Of a DNA stretch of 17,656 bases, positions 1 through 7,488 are shown one piece after another. Every line of letters begins with the position of its first letter. Within the stretch, counting starts at the first letter, position 1. Under the pieces are notes generated by a model. That model was not told the origin of the DNA, did no database searches, and saw only the letters and a list, made by a program, of their open reading frames with translations. Source of the DNA: an uncultured Eubacteriales bacterium (GTDB lineage: Bacteria; Bacillota; Clostridia; Christensenellales; QALW01); NCBI GenBank assembly GCA_900552055.1, contig URYI01000028.1, positions 1 to 17,656 on the forward strand, written 5' to 3'. The translations under genes were made by a program, and so were the position numbers.

Positions 1-3
1 AAG

Positions 4-92
4 GGGGCGCGCCGTTTGACAAGCCAAAGGCTTGTCTCCGTACGAGCCTTCGGGCTCGGACACGCGGCCGCAGGCCGCGAACGGCGCGCCCC
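4..92. repeat. Cloverleaf-shaped inverted repeat, copy 1
   Basis: An outer 13-bp perfect stem (4-16 with 80-92) encloses three hairpins. Arm 1 is 18-25/29-36 with loop AAA. Arm 2 is 43-48/53-58 with a TTCG loop, and can extend with 40-41/60-61 past one A-G mismatch. Arm 3 is 63-69/73-79 with loop GCA. All stem pairs listed are Watson-Crick, so both strands fold equally well. Eleven junction bases (17, 37-42, 59-62) are unpaired in the simple model. It is non-coding and much more GC-rich than the DNA to its right. The architecture matches the element at 16241-16335. I know no named family with this form; it is not a tRNA, since it lacks the T-loop, anticodon-arm geometry and acceptor end. The pairing is directly visible; the function is unknown. 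Confidence 0.85.
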
Positions 93-165
93 ATTTGGGG
101 GCGGCTGCACGCTATGCGTATACATAAGAAACCTTGATGAACGTTGTGCGTGATGCAAATTGTTT

Positions 166-194
166 TTCAGAGTTATACACAATAGATATATAAT
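166..194 (+). promoter_or_regulatory. Sigma-A-like promoter candidate
   Basis: TTCAGA (166-171, 4 of 6 to the -35 consensus), a 17-base spacer and a perfect TATAAT (189-194). A transcript would run rightwards into the two hairpins at 218-273 and has no convincing gene ahead of it. The DNA is AT-rich, so a chance match is possible. A consensus DnaA-box-like TTATACACA (173-181) lies inside the spacer, but a single box means little. Confidence 0.35.
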
Positions 195-217
195 ATTAAA
201 AGCGCTTACTATTTAGG

Positions 218-273
218 CGCCCTTCCTGAAGGAAGGGCGTCATAAGTTATATCCGTTCCTTGGGGGAACGGAT
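218..273. repeat. Two tandem hairpins in AT-rich intergenic DNA
   Basis: The first hairpin is 218-226/231-239, a 9-bp perfect stem with loop TGAA. The second is 251-259/265-273, a 9-bp perfect stem with a 5-base loop, 11 bases further on. Neither is followed by a T-tract on either strand, so they are not ordinary intrinsic terminators. They lie just downstream of the promoter-like site at 166-194 and could be part of a structured transcript or an eroded extragenic repeat. The pairing is certain; the role is not. Confidence 0.55.
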
Positions 274-323
274 TATATACCTGCGGTATGCTATCCATCT
301 GCGGGCGATGATATCTATGGAGT

Positions 324-596
324 ATGGAGAAAGGGGGTTATATCATATTTTCACGAAGCGGAATATATAATACGGCCCAGGCTGTATATCATGTCTCACC
401 AGAGATATATTATAATTTACTTACCGGTAAAAGCTGCTCTTTGCCAAATGTTGGGACCCATCTTAGCATACAACCATTATGGAACTTTCCATTCCTGAAA
501 GGGTCAATTCCTGTTTGTTCTGTTTATAAGAAACCGGAGACCATTTCTTTACGAAACGTCTCCGTTAAAAAAGGCATTTATAATTATAAGTTTTGA
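324..596 (+). CDS. Doubtful 90-aa open reading frame
   Basis: An open frame of 90 codons with no recognisable domain, no signal peptide and no membrane segment. The GGAG just before the ATG is only one base away, too close to serve as a ribosome binding site. The frame runs through the hairpin at 535-564 that probably ends the carboxypeptidase transcript on the other strand, and through a 10-bp palindrome (TTACCGGTAA, 421-430). Composition is that of AT-rich spacer DNA. It is more likely non-coding than a gene; it is listed because it is the only open frame of any size in bases 1-597. Confidence 0.12.
   Translation: MEKGGYIIFSRSGIYNTAQAVYHVSPEIYYNLLTGKSCSLPNVGTHLSIQPLWNFPFLKGSIPVCSVYKKPETISLRNVSVKKGIYNYKF
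535..564 (-). terminator. Possible terminator of the carboxypeptidase gene
   Basis: A 7-bp stem (535-541 with 558-564) continues inward, after a small internal loop, as a 4-bp stem (544-547 with 553-556). It lies about 34 bases past the stop codon of the minus-strand dac gene. On the minus strand it is followed by a weak T-rich run (GTTTCTTAT). Position and structure suit a terminator, but the T-tract is poor. Confidence 0.4.
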
Positions 597-597
597 T

Positions 598-2007
598 TTA
601 ATAATACTTATTCTGCCGGTAGCGTTCCCGTGCAAAAACGGTAGTGCGCCGCCTGTTCATCTGCCGCGCTTTGGTCTTTCTTATTCTTATGAATATATAT
701 ATGGCTACACCCGCTGCAACTGCTGCCGCCAGACCTATCCAAAGCAGCTTGTTGCTTAGAATAGCCGCCAGGGCGGAGGTATTGTCTTCTCTTTCAATGG
801 GAACGAGATCGTCGGGGATATTTATATGGGCGAAAACTGTCCTGGCAGCCGTTACCGTGTTGGAATAAATTGTTTCGCCGTTTATTTTATATGTTACCGT
901 GCCTATTTCGTCTCCCGCGTATACCGGCGCTGAAATGTTGGCAGGCGTCTCTATCGTAAGTATATCGCTGCCTGACACTATGCGGTTGGCAACCGAGGCG
1001 GTGGTGGTGTAGTAAGTGGGAGCGGCGGAACTCATTTGCAGCTCCAGCTGTCCGTTATGCTCGTCCTCGGTACTGCAATTCTGCACTGTAACTACTACTG
1101 AACGGTTCTGGAAAATCCTGGCCAAATCTATAGTGCTGAACTGGGTATAGCCGTAATCGGCAAGGGCTACGGCGTCGCTGTCACGGTAGCCCTGCGGGCT
1201 GTTGAATATAAGGGAGAGCAAATCCCTGCCCTCACGCTGATACCGTATTATTATGCAGTTGCCTGCACGCTGGGTAAAACCTGTTTTCAGACCGGTAACA
1301 TAATCGCCGTACTGGCTGTCTGTCAGCAGCGGATTGGTATTGCTCATCCTAAAGCTTTTTTGTGTGCCGTCCCTGCTGGTAAGATTAACTTCATAGTTGG
1401 AAGTTGCCGCAACGGTATTCAGCAGCTCGTATTTTATGTATTCACAGCATAAAACAGCCATATCGCGGGCAGTGGTGTAATGAGTTTCATCGGCAAACCC
1501 ATGAGGATTGATAAAATGCGTGTTGCTCATGCCCAATTCTGCCGCGCGGGAGTTCATAAGCTCTACAAAACTCTCAACAGAACCGGAAATTGCCTCGGCC
1601 AGAGCGCAGGCCGCGTCATTGCCGGAGCGCAGCATAAGTCCGTAAAGCAAATCAATAAGGGTTATCTGGTCGCCTGCCTCAAGCCCCATTATGGAACTGC
1701 CCGAAGGGACGTTGACGGCCGTATTGGAAACAGTGACTACTGTGTTTAAATCCATTCCGCTTTCGGCAACCAGCAGTGCGGTCATAATTTTAGTCAGACT
1801 GGCAGGTGACATTTGGGTATCCGCTTGTTTTTCGTAAAGTATTGTATTTGTCTGCAAATCCAGGAGCAGGGCGTATTGCGCGCTTATTTCCGGGGGTGAA
1901 GGCACATTCTCGGCGCTCTGCGGAAGCACGTTTAGCTGGGCGGCAGAAAAAACCGTGAAGGAGAACAAAAAAATAAACATTAATAAAACTGCCGTAAATT
2001 TCTTCAA
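598..2007 (-). CDS. D-alanyl-D-alanine carboxypeptidase (DacA/DacF type, peptidase S11)
   Basis: A low-molecular-weight penicillin-binding protein that removes the terminal D-Ala from peptidoglycan stem peptides outside the membrane. Numbering from an upstream ATG at 2049, the active-site motifs are SLTK (84-87), SGN (142-144) and KTG (255-257), all intact and in the usual order. A C-terminal beta-rich region follows, then a membrane segment near 433-456 and a basic tail: the usual tail anchor. I prefer the TTG start at 2007 over the ATG at 2049. TTG follows a GGAGG (2018-2022), and translation from it opens with Lys-Lys-Phe and a hydrophobic run, a normal signal peptide, giving 469 aa. The ATG has no ribosome binding site and would put 14 odd residues before the signal. 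The gene stands alone and diverges from the two-component operon, so the two share a 140-180-base control region. Family is certain; the exact paralogue (DacF or other) is not. Confidence 0.95.
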   Translation of the reverse strand: MKKFTAVLLMFIFLFSFTVFSAAQLNVLPQSAENVPSPPEISAQYALLLDLQTNTILYEKQADTQMSPASLTKIMTALLVAESGMDLNTVVTVSNTAVNVPSGSSIMGLEAGDQITLIDLLYGLMLRSGNDAACALAEAISGSVESFVELMNSRAAELGMSNTHFINPHGFADETHYTTARDMAVLCCEYIKYELLNTVAATSNYEVNLTSRDGTQKSFRMSNTNPLLTDSQYGDYVTGLKTGFTQRAGNCIIIRYQREGRDLLSLIFNSPQGYRDSDAVALADYGYTQFSTIDLARIFQNRSVVVTVQNCSTEDEHNGQLELQMSSAAPTYYTTTASVANRIVSGSDILTIETPANISAPVYAGDEIGTVTYKINGETIYSNTVTAARTVFAHINIPDDLVPIEREDNTSALAAILSNKLLWIGLAAAVAAGVAIYIFIRIRKTKARQMNRRRTTVFARERYRQNKYY

Positions 2008-2017
2008 AGCCTTCCAA

Positions 2018-2022
2018 CCTCC
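2018..2022 (-). promoter_or_regulatory. Ribosome binding site choosing a TTG start for dac
   Basis: GGAGG on the minus strand, 10 bases before a TTG codon at 2007-2005. Nothing similar precedes the upstream in-frame ATG at 2049. This supports the shorter protein, which begins directly with its signal peptide. Confidence 0.65.
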
Positions 2023-2115
2023 GCTCGTTATTTGTGATAATTTTATCATTTTTTGCCGCTGTTGTAAACAGTTTTTATAAAACGCGGAAAATAAGGCGTT
2101 AATTAAAAATATGTG

Positions 2116-2144
2116 TGGATTATTTTCCGTGTTTATGTTAAAAT
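2116..2144 (+). promoter_or_regulatory. Promoter candidate for the two-component operon
   Basis: TAAAAT (2139-2144, 5 of 6 to the -10 consensus) with a TG one base upstream (2136-2137), the extended -10 form. At 17-base spacing the -35 is TGGATT, a weak 3 of 6, as is common with extended -10 promoters. It lies about 45 bases before the response-regulator start. It overlaps TGTGGATTA (2114-2122), one mismatch from a DnaA box; no weight is placed on that. Confidence 0.5.
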
Positions 2145-2189
2145 ATATTCAGCAAATTACGTTATTATTATTAAGACCGGGGGGTTAGT

Positions 2190-2873
2190 ATGCCTAAGAA
2201 AATATTAATTGTAGACGATGAACCTATAATAGTTAAAGGATTGAAATTCAGCCTTGAGCAGGACGATTACGAAACGGATACTGCCTTTGACGGAGAAGAG
2301 GCGCTTAAAAAGTTTGAAGAGGGCGGCTTTGACCTTATATTGCTGGACGTTATGCTTCCCGGTATAGACGGTCTGGAGGTCTTGAGAAGAATAAGGGAAA
2401 AATCAAATATACCCGTCATAATGCTTACTGCCAAGGGAGAGGATATGGATAAGATCCTGGGCCTGGAATACGGCGCGGATGATTATATCCTCAAGCCCTT
2501 CAATATATTGGAGGTTAAGGCCAGGATTAAAACTATACTTCGCCGGACGGGTTCTTCTGCGCAGGGGCCTGAAATAATTAAGGCTAAAAATATGGTGGTG
2601 GATTTAAATAAGCGCAGCGTTACCATAAACGGCGAAGAAATACCGCTTACAGCAAAAGAGTTTGACATACTCCATCTGCTTATCACTCATCCGGGGGTGG
2701 TATATAAGCGGGAGGATTTATTGGAAACCATATGGAAATATGAGTATATGGGGGATATACGCACGGTAGACGTGCACATACGGCGGCTGCGCAAAAAGAT
2801 AGAGCGCAACCCTGAAGAGCCGGAATACGTTTATACAAAATGGGGTGTGGGCTATTATTTCTCGGATAAGTAA
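2190..2873 (+). CDS. OmpR/PhoB-family response regulator
   Basis: A DNA-binding response regulator of 227 aa, the normal size for the family. The receiver domain (about 3-118) has the acidic pair D9-D10, phosphoacceptor D53 in LLDVMLPG, T80 and K102 in the LKPF motif. A winged-helix effector domain (about 128-225) ends in the typical IRRLRKKIE and WGVGYYF segments. A GGGGGG run lies about five bases before the ATG. The kinase gene downstream overlaps it by about 29 bases, so the pair is translationally linked. It is close in kind to WalR, PhoP, MtrA and ResD regulators; sequence alone does not tell me which. The divergent carboxypeptidase and downstream envelope lipoproteins suggest a cell-wall regulon, which is inference. 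Confidence 0.96.
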   Translation: MPKKILIVDDEPIIVKGLKFSLEQDDYETDTAFDGEEALKKFEEGGFDLILLDVMLPGIDGLEVLRRIREKSNIPVIMLTAKGEDMDKILGLEYGADDYILKPFNILEVKARIKTILRRTGSSAQGPEIIKAKNMVVDLNKRSVTINGEEIPLTAKEFDILHLLITHPGVVYKREDLLETIWKYEYMGDIRTVDVHIRRLRKKIERNPEEPEYVYTKWGVGYYFSDK

Positions 2874-4332
2874 GTTTGTAAACAGCATAAAATTCAGGCT
2901 TACCGCTTCTTATCTGGTGATGCTGGTGCTTTCCCTGACTGTTGTTAACTTTCTGGTTATATCCTATATGGGGGACACATTGCTGGAGCAGCGTTTTTCA
3001 GTTCAGCAGCAGGCGGTTTCATCTAGTGCCCTTAAGATTGAAAATGAGCTTGGGCATTCGGAGGAATTGTACGCCAGCTGCGAGGAATTTGCACGCGAAT
3101 TTGAAGGCCGGGTGTTCGTGCTGGATCCTAACGGCACGGTGCTGGTGGATACCTACAGCGAGCTTACGGGCACACATTTTGAAAACGATGCTACAAACAG
3201 CGTTCTAATTGACGGAGAGGGCTCTTCCCGGCTTACCTATACCCAGGAGATAATCTCCCAAAGCGCTGAGCAGTATAACAGCTATCTGCCCTATAAGGGA
3301 GGAAGGCGGGAATATTGGGCTGTTTGCTATGTTGAGCGCATGCTTTCTTCTAATGGGGAAAGATATGCTCTGGTCGCTTCTATTTCCATTCAGGACGTGG
3401 TGGACAGGATAAATGCTTTTTCATTGCGCCTTATAATAGTCAGTACAATAGCCGGAGCGCTGTTCTTTGCCTTTATGCTGCTGCTTACTCTCAAGACCAT
3501 ACAGCCTATCAGGGACATGACCGAGAAAATAGGGGATATGGCCAAAGGGGATTTTTCAGTGCGTGCCCAGGTAAAGGGCAAGAGCGAAATAGCCGAGCTT
3601 GCCGCTTCCTTTAATATTATGAGTGAAAAATTGGAGCATTTGGACGCTTCGAGAAATAAATTCGTTTCAGACGCGAGCCATGAACTGAAAACCCCGCTGG
3701 CCTCCATGAAGATACTGGTGGACGCGCTTTTAAGCCAGCCTGATGCCTCCAGGGAGCTTTATGAGGAGTTTTTAGGAGATATAAGCCATGAGATAGACAG
3801 GCTTAATTATGTTATAAACGATTTGCTTACTCTGGTCCGCATGGATGACAGCGGCGCTGAAAGCCGGTTTGTCCCCATTCAGCTTATGGATTTAATTGAC
3901 AGGGTATACCATATGCTCCAGCCTCTGGCCAGCAAGCAGGGCATAACCCTTGAATGCGAGACGGAGGATTTGACGGTAAACGGCGACCAGACAAAGCTGC
4001 AGCAAGCTTTTTCCAATCTTATAGACAACGCTATAAAATATTCGCCTGAAGATACAGTTATAAAGATAAAGCTTTACAAAAAAGGCAAAAATGCAGTGGT
4101 GGATATTACAGACCAGGGCATAGGCATATCCGAGGCTGACCAGGCACACATCTTTGACCGCTTTTACCGGGTGGACAAGGCGCGTTCCCGCGGTTCGGGA
4201 GGGACGGGCCTGGGACTCAGCATAGTGGATAATATAATCAAGCAGCACGGCGGCACTATCAGTGTAAAGAGCGCCCTGGGCGAGGGCAGCACCTTTACGG
4301 TAGAATTGCCCATAAGCCAGCAGCAGGCATAA
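2845..4332 (+). CDS. Membrane sensor histidine kinase
   Basis: Partner of the regulator just upstream. About 495 aa: membrane segment 1 (about 21-43), an extracytoplasmic region of about 145 residues containing an FVLDPNGTVLVDT stretch typical of PAS/Cache-like sensor folds, membrane segment 2 (about 194-216), HAMP (about 217-268), HisKA with phosphoacceptor H279 in SHELKTP, and a HATPase with N-box N391/N395, G1 box DQGIG (423-427) and GTGLGL (453-458). There is no cytoplasmic PAS domain, unlike Bacillus WalK, so the layout is nearer PhoR-short or MtrB kinases. The start is uncertain: the GTG at 2845 overlaps the regulator and has no clear ribosome binding site, but the next starts lie inside the first membrane segment. 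The next gene begins nine bases after the stop. Confidence 0.95.
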   Translation: MWAIISRISKFVNSIKFRLTASYLVMLVLSLTVVNFLVISYMGDTLLEQRFSVQQQAVSSSALKIENELGHSEELYASCEEFAREFEGRVFVLDPNGTVLVDTYSELTGTHFENDATNSVLIDGEGSSRLTYTQEIISQSAEQYNSYLPYKGGRREYWAVCYVERMLSSNGERYALVASISIQDVVDRINAFSLRLIIVSTIAGALFFAFMLLLTLKTIQPIRDMTEKIGDMAKGDFSVRAQVKGKSEIAELAASFNIMSEKLEHLDASRNKFVSDASHELKTPLASMKILVDALLSQPDASRELYEEFLGDISHEIDRLNYVINDLLTLVRMDDSGAESRFVPIQLMDLIDRVYHMLQPLASKQGITLECETEDLTVNGDQTKLQQAFSNLIDNAIKYSPEDTVIKIKLYKKGKNAVVDITDQGIGISEADQAHIFDRFYRVDKARSRGSGGTGLGLSIVDNIIKQHGGTISVKSALGEGSTFTVELPISQQQA

Positions 4333-4341
4333 GGGGAAGTG

Positions 4342-5319
4342 ATGAAAATGAAAGCTGTAAAAGTAGTTGTTGCGGTAATGTGCGCTGTTTTTCTCTGCTC
4401 GTGTCAGGGATTATATTTAAATAATGGGGGTCAGAGCGGGGATGCTCCGCAGCTTCAGGCAACTAACCCGACCAGTTCGTCCGTATCTTCTGCGGCGCTG
4501 TATTTCGGCTTTTCCGACCAGGATATTCTGGCCTCTGAATTCAGGAGAATTGACACCTATCCCAACAATTCGTATGAATATGCGCTGCTCAGCGCGCTAT
4601 TGAGCGGGCCGCAGGGTGTAAGCAGCGCTTTGAGCCGGGTTATAAATGAAAATACCACGCTTGAGGGCATAAGTTTTGAGGGCAACTGTGTTTTTGTAAC
4701 TTTGTCAGATGATTTTATTACTCTTGAGCAAACCGAAGGGCTAGGTGAAGAAGAATTTGAAATGCAGTGCCTTAGGCAGCGCATGGCCGTATATTCGGTG
4801 GTTAATACCATAATAGAAAATACGGGATATTCGCGTGTGCAGCTATATATAGTGCGTGAGGAGCAGAATGTTACCGAGCGGCCAACCAGAGGCGAAATGG
4901 GCTTTTATGGAGACGGGCGGGAGGAGGAACATGTGGAACCTCTGGCTATGGATGAAAGCTATATTATGACGCCTTATACAGCGCTGAAGGAGTTTACCTC
5001 CTGTTTAATAAGCGGCAACCTTGAAGATGCTCATAAATATCTTTCCTCTGATTCCTCTACCGGCATACTGCGGCCTGATTTAGCCGGCTTTGAGGCGGAT
5101 TGCTCCCAAAACGGGCAGGAACTTGTTTCAGCGGAGGTTTCTGAGTTCTACACAGTTTCAGAAGACGGTTCGCGCGCCAGGGGATTGATAAGCTACACCC
5201 TGGCTTCTGATTCAGGAGAAAGAAGCTATACAGATGTTCCTGTTTCTTTTATAAGAAGCTCAGGCATTTGGCGTATAAGCTATTCCTTTGTGCTGGATGT
5301 ATTCGGCGGGGAGGAGTAA
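4342..5319 (+). CDS. GerMN-domain lipoprotein, single module
   Basis: A secreted lipoprotein of about 325 aa. The N-terminus has lysines, a hydrophobic run and a lipobox-like LCSC ending at Cys21 or Cys22 depending on start. A GerMN (sporulation/germination GerM-type) module spans about 50-175, with the typical LLSGP segment and the later AVYSVVNTI helix. A second C-terminal domain (about 210-326) begins PYTALKEFTSCLISGN and resembles the small NTF2/DUF4878-like folds found on such lipoproteins; that call is tentative. I use the ATG at 4342, preceded by an AAGGGGA that overlaps the kinase stop; a GTG at 4339 in the same frame is possible. GerMN domains are binding modules without known catalytic residues, found in GerM of spore formers and in LpqB of actinobacteria. 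Placed directly behind the kinase, it may modulate the sensor. Confidence 0.85.
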   Translation: MKMKAVKVVVAVMCAVFLCSCQGLYLNNGGQSGDAPQLQATNPTSSSVSSAALYFGFSDQDILASEFRRIDTYPNNSYEYALLSALLSGPQGVSSALSRVINENTTLEGISFEGNCVFVTLSDDFITLEQTEGLGEEEFEMQCLRQRMAVYSVVNTIIENTGYSRVQLYIVREEQNVTERPTRGEMGFYGDGREEEHVEPLAMDESYIMTPYTALKEFTSCLISGNLEDAHKYLSSDSSTGILRPDLAGFEADCSQNGQELVSAEVSEFYTVSEDGSRARGLISYTLASDSGERSYTDVPVSFIRSSGIWRISYSFVLDVFGGEE

Positions 5320-5320
5320 A

Positions 5321-6763
5321 ATGGCGCTTAAAAAGCTCACAAAAAAAATAGCCGCATTGCTTGCGGCAGCCTGCCTGCTTTTGCTCTGCGCCTGCAGTTC
5401 CCAGCAGGATGCGCCTTCCCCTGGTTATTCTTCTCAGGCGGAGCTGAATAATACGCCTGCTTATTATAGATTATATACTTTTGATAATAATCAGCTGAGC
5501 TATTCAACCCAACCCATATATATTGGAAATGAGGGAAAATATGAGGCGATAGCAAATGCGCTGATGGAGCGGGATAATTGTTTAAGAGACGGCTATAAGG
5601 GCGTTTTCAGCAGTTCTGTGGAGCTGCGCAGCATAAGGCGGCAGGGGGACGTGCTGTATATCAATTTTTCTGACGAGCTGAGATACGAGCAGCCCCTTGC
5701 CGTTGCTAAGATGATTTCCAGCTTGGCCAATACCTTTACCGCCTTGGAAGAAATTAACTATGTATCAATAGGGTGCGAGGGCAGGCAGCTCAGCATACTG
5801 GGCTATGACGCTCATCCTGTTATGGCGTTTGACGCGGAGGCTGACGACCCTCAGGCGATTGTGTCCAACTGGGAAAGCGTGCAAAATGCGTTTGAGTCGG
5901 GCAGCTTTTATAAAGAGGAAGCATATGTTCCGCTTTATTTCCGCGCCTCCTCTTCGGGCGGGGTTTATGTGCCTGAGGTGCGCAGGATAACCTTCAAGGG
6001 GGCGGATTATGCCGACCAGATTATTAATCAGCTTATACTTGGCCCTGCCACTGAGGGCTATTCGGTTTTTGAAAACAATATTACCCTTTTTGAGCCGTCC
6101 AGTTATGACGGACAAACCCTGTCCATAAGGTTTTTGGCCAGGGACAGCTATCCGGTGCAGGACCAGCTTTGGGCTGCCGTGCCCGCGCTGGCCCTTACCC
6201 TTTACCATCTGTATCCCACTATGCAGAATATAGCGGTGGAAATTTTAGTGCAGACTGCCGAGGATTATGATTCGGTTTATTCTTATTCTTCTGAAATCTC
6301 GGGTTTTTTGAGCCTTATCCGCACTAATTTGCGGTGCTATTTCCCCAATGAAAGCTTTTCGGGGCTTACTGCGCGGACGGCGGCTGTTTATGCTTATGAT
6401 GAGCTTACAGCCTCGCGCGAACTGCTCGCGGGCATATTGGAAGGTCAGACGGGGGGGATGGCTGAATTGAAGGATCTCTTATCTCCTCAGGGAGATATAC
6501 TTTATTCTGAAGCGGTGCTGAGCCTCTACAGAACGGGCGAATGCCTGAATGTTAATTTTTCTCAGGCTTTCCATGAGGCGCTTGGCGTGCTGTCCTATGA
6601 GCAGGAAAGGTGCCTGGCGTATGCCATTGTTAATACTTTATGCTTTAATTCCGGCTTTGAAGAGGTGCGTTTCCTGGCTGACGGCGTTCCCGTTGAAACA
6701 TTTGGGCGGTATATCTCCGCTTTAAGGCCATTAATACCTGATTACGGCATACTTGTATCTTAG
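5321..6763 (+). CDS. GerMN-domain lipoprotein with three apparent modules
   Basis: A 480-aa lipoprotein. The ATG at 5321 follows a strong GGGGAGGAG ribosome binding site that overlaps the previous gene's stop, so the two are coupled. The signal peptide ends in the lipobox LCAC (Cys25). The rest reads as three GerMN-like modules, at about 40-155, 195-315 and 335-465. The third is the most canonical, with ELLAGILEG, then VNFSQAF, then AYAIVNTL and VRFLADG. Modules 1 and 2 carry weaker forms of the same pattern (for example YINFSDEL in the first and LILGP in the second). Paired GerMN domains occur in GerM proteins; a triple is less usual. Modules 1 and 2 are my assignment by eye and should be tested by profile search. 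Likely a membrane-tethered accessory protein of the kinase or of wall synthesis. Confidence 0.8.
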   Translation: MALKKLTKKIAALLAAACLLLLCACSSQQDAPSPGYSSQAELNNTPAYYRLYTFDNNQLSYSTQPIYIGNEGKYEAIANALMERDNCLRDGYKGVFSSSVELRSIRRQGDVLYINFSDELRYEQPLAVAKMISSLANTFTALEEINYVSIGCEGRQLSILGYDAHPVMAFDAEADDPQAIVSNWESVQNAFESGSFYKEEAYVPLYFRASSSGGVYVPEVRRITFKGADYADQIINQLILGPATEGYSVFENNITLFEPSSYDGQTLSIRFLARDSYPVQDQLWAAVPALALTLYHLYPTMQNIAVEILVQTAEDYDSVYSYSSEISGFLSLIRTNLRCYFPNESFSGLTARTAAVYAYDELTASRELLAGILEGQTGGMAELKDLLSPQGDILYSEAVLSLYRTGECLNVNFSQAFHEALGVLSYEQERCLAYAIVNTLCFNSGFEEVRFLADGVPVETFGRYISALRPLIPDYGILVS

Positions 6764-6783
6764 ATATTAAAGGGTGAAGGATT

Positions 6784-7488
6784 ATGAAACTGACGGTTTT
6801 GGGGAAATACGGCCCATATGCTCCTGCCCATGGCGCTACTTCGGGCTATTTGCTTGAAAGCGAGGGGAATCATGTGCTTTTGGATATGGGAAGCGGAGTG
6901 CTGGCCCGTTTGCAGGAATATATCCAACCTGCTGACCTGAGCGGCATTTTTATATCCCATGTACATTATGACCATATAAACGATATTTTTCTGCTGAAAT
7001 ATATGCTGGAGGGAATGCAGGGAGAACTGAAAAAGCCTATGCCTGTTTTTGCGCCTTCCGCTCTTTGGGAGCTGATAAAATCCCCCGTTTTTGATTTTAC
7101 TCCCATAGATGACTGCCCGGATATAAATTTTGCGGGAATGCATATAAGCTTTGCTTTAATGAAGCATCCTGTGGCAAGCTATGCAATGCGCTTTAAGAGG
7201 GACGGGGATTTTGTATATTCGGGGGACTGCAACAGCGCCGGGGAGCTTGCGCAGTTTGCGCGTGGATGCGGCAAAATGCTCTGCGACGTGGGGACTCCTG
7301 AAGAAAAATGGACGCTTTCCTCTCCTCATATGCATTGCCGTCTTGCCGCCAAAGCGGCTCTTGAAGCGGGCGCATCTTTGATACTTACTCATTTTATGCC
7401 TGCTATGAAGCAGGAGGAGCTGCTTAAAAAGGCTCAGAGTATTTGCAGCGCAGTATGTGCGGAGGAATGTTCATGCTATGAGCTCTGA
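6784..7488 (+). CDS. MBL-fold metallohydrolase (YhfI / RNase Z-like group)
   Basis: A 234-aa cytoplasmic metallo-beta-lactamase-fold protein. Metal ligands are visible as H59-x-H61-x-D63-H64 in SHVHYDHIND, the later conserved His in MKHPVASYA, the Asp in YSGDC and a C-terminal His in THFMP. This ligand set and the short length resemble YhfI-type and ribonuclease Z-like hydrolases rather than beta-lactamases. The substrate cannot be told from sequence. It starts 20 bases after the second GerMN gene and overlaps comEC by 11 bases. Its position in a two-component operon recalls yycJ (walJ) in the Bacillus walRK operon, but that is a positional parallel only; I do not claim orthology. Confidence 0.88.
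   Translation: MKLTVLGKYGPYAPAHGATSGYLLESEGNHVLLDMGSGVLARLQEYIQPADLSGIFISHVHYDHINDIFLLKYMLEGMQGELKKPMPVFAPSALWELIKSPVFDFTPIDDCPDINFAGMHISFALMKHPVASYAMRFKRDGDFVYSGDCNSAGELAQFARGCGKMLCDVGTPEEKWTLSSPHMHCRLAAKAALEAGASLILTHFMPAMKQEELLKKAQSICSAVCAEECSCYEL
7461..7466 (+). promoter_or_regulatory. Ribosome binding site choosing the comEC start
   Basis: GGAGGA inside the end of the MBL gene, 11 bases before the ATG at 7478. The frame is also open from a GTG at 7457, but that codon lies upstream of the GGAGGA and has no site of its own. Confidence 0.55.

Noticed and set aside
4..92. Possible tRNA or tRNA-like gene from the cloverleaf shape
   Set aside because: The acceptor-like stem is 13 bp, the arm loops are 3-4 bases, and there is no T-loop or D-loop signature and no anticodon loop of seven bases. 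The same holds for 16241-16335.
173..181. DnaA box TTATACACA suggesting a replication origin
   Set aside because: One consensus box and one near-match at 2114-2122, with no cluster and no dnaA, dnaN or other origin gene nearby.
218..273. Pair of intrinsic terminators or a CRISPR-like repeat
   Set aside because: No T-tract follows either hairpin on either strand. The two stems differ in sequence and there is no regular spacer array.
1..597. Insertion sequence or other autonomous mobile element around the cloverleaf
   Set aside because: No transposase-like frame and no clear target-site duplication. The element could be non-autonomous, but nothing here shows movement.
3390..3707. Minus-strand open frames inside the kinase gene (also 3892-4248)
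   Set aside because: Antisense to strongly conserved HAMP, HisKA and HATPase coding sequence.
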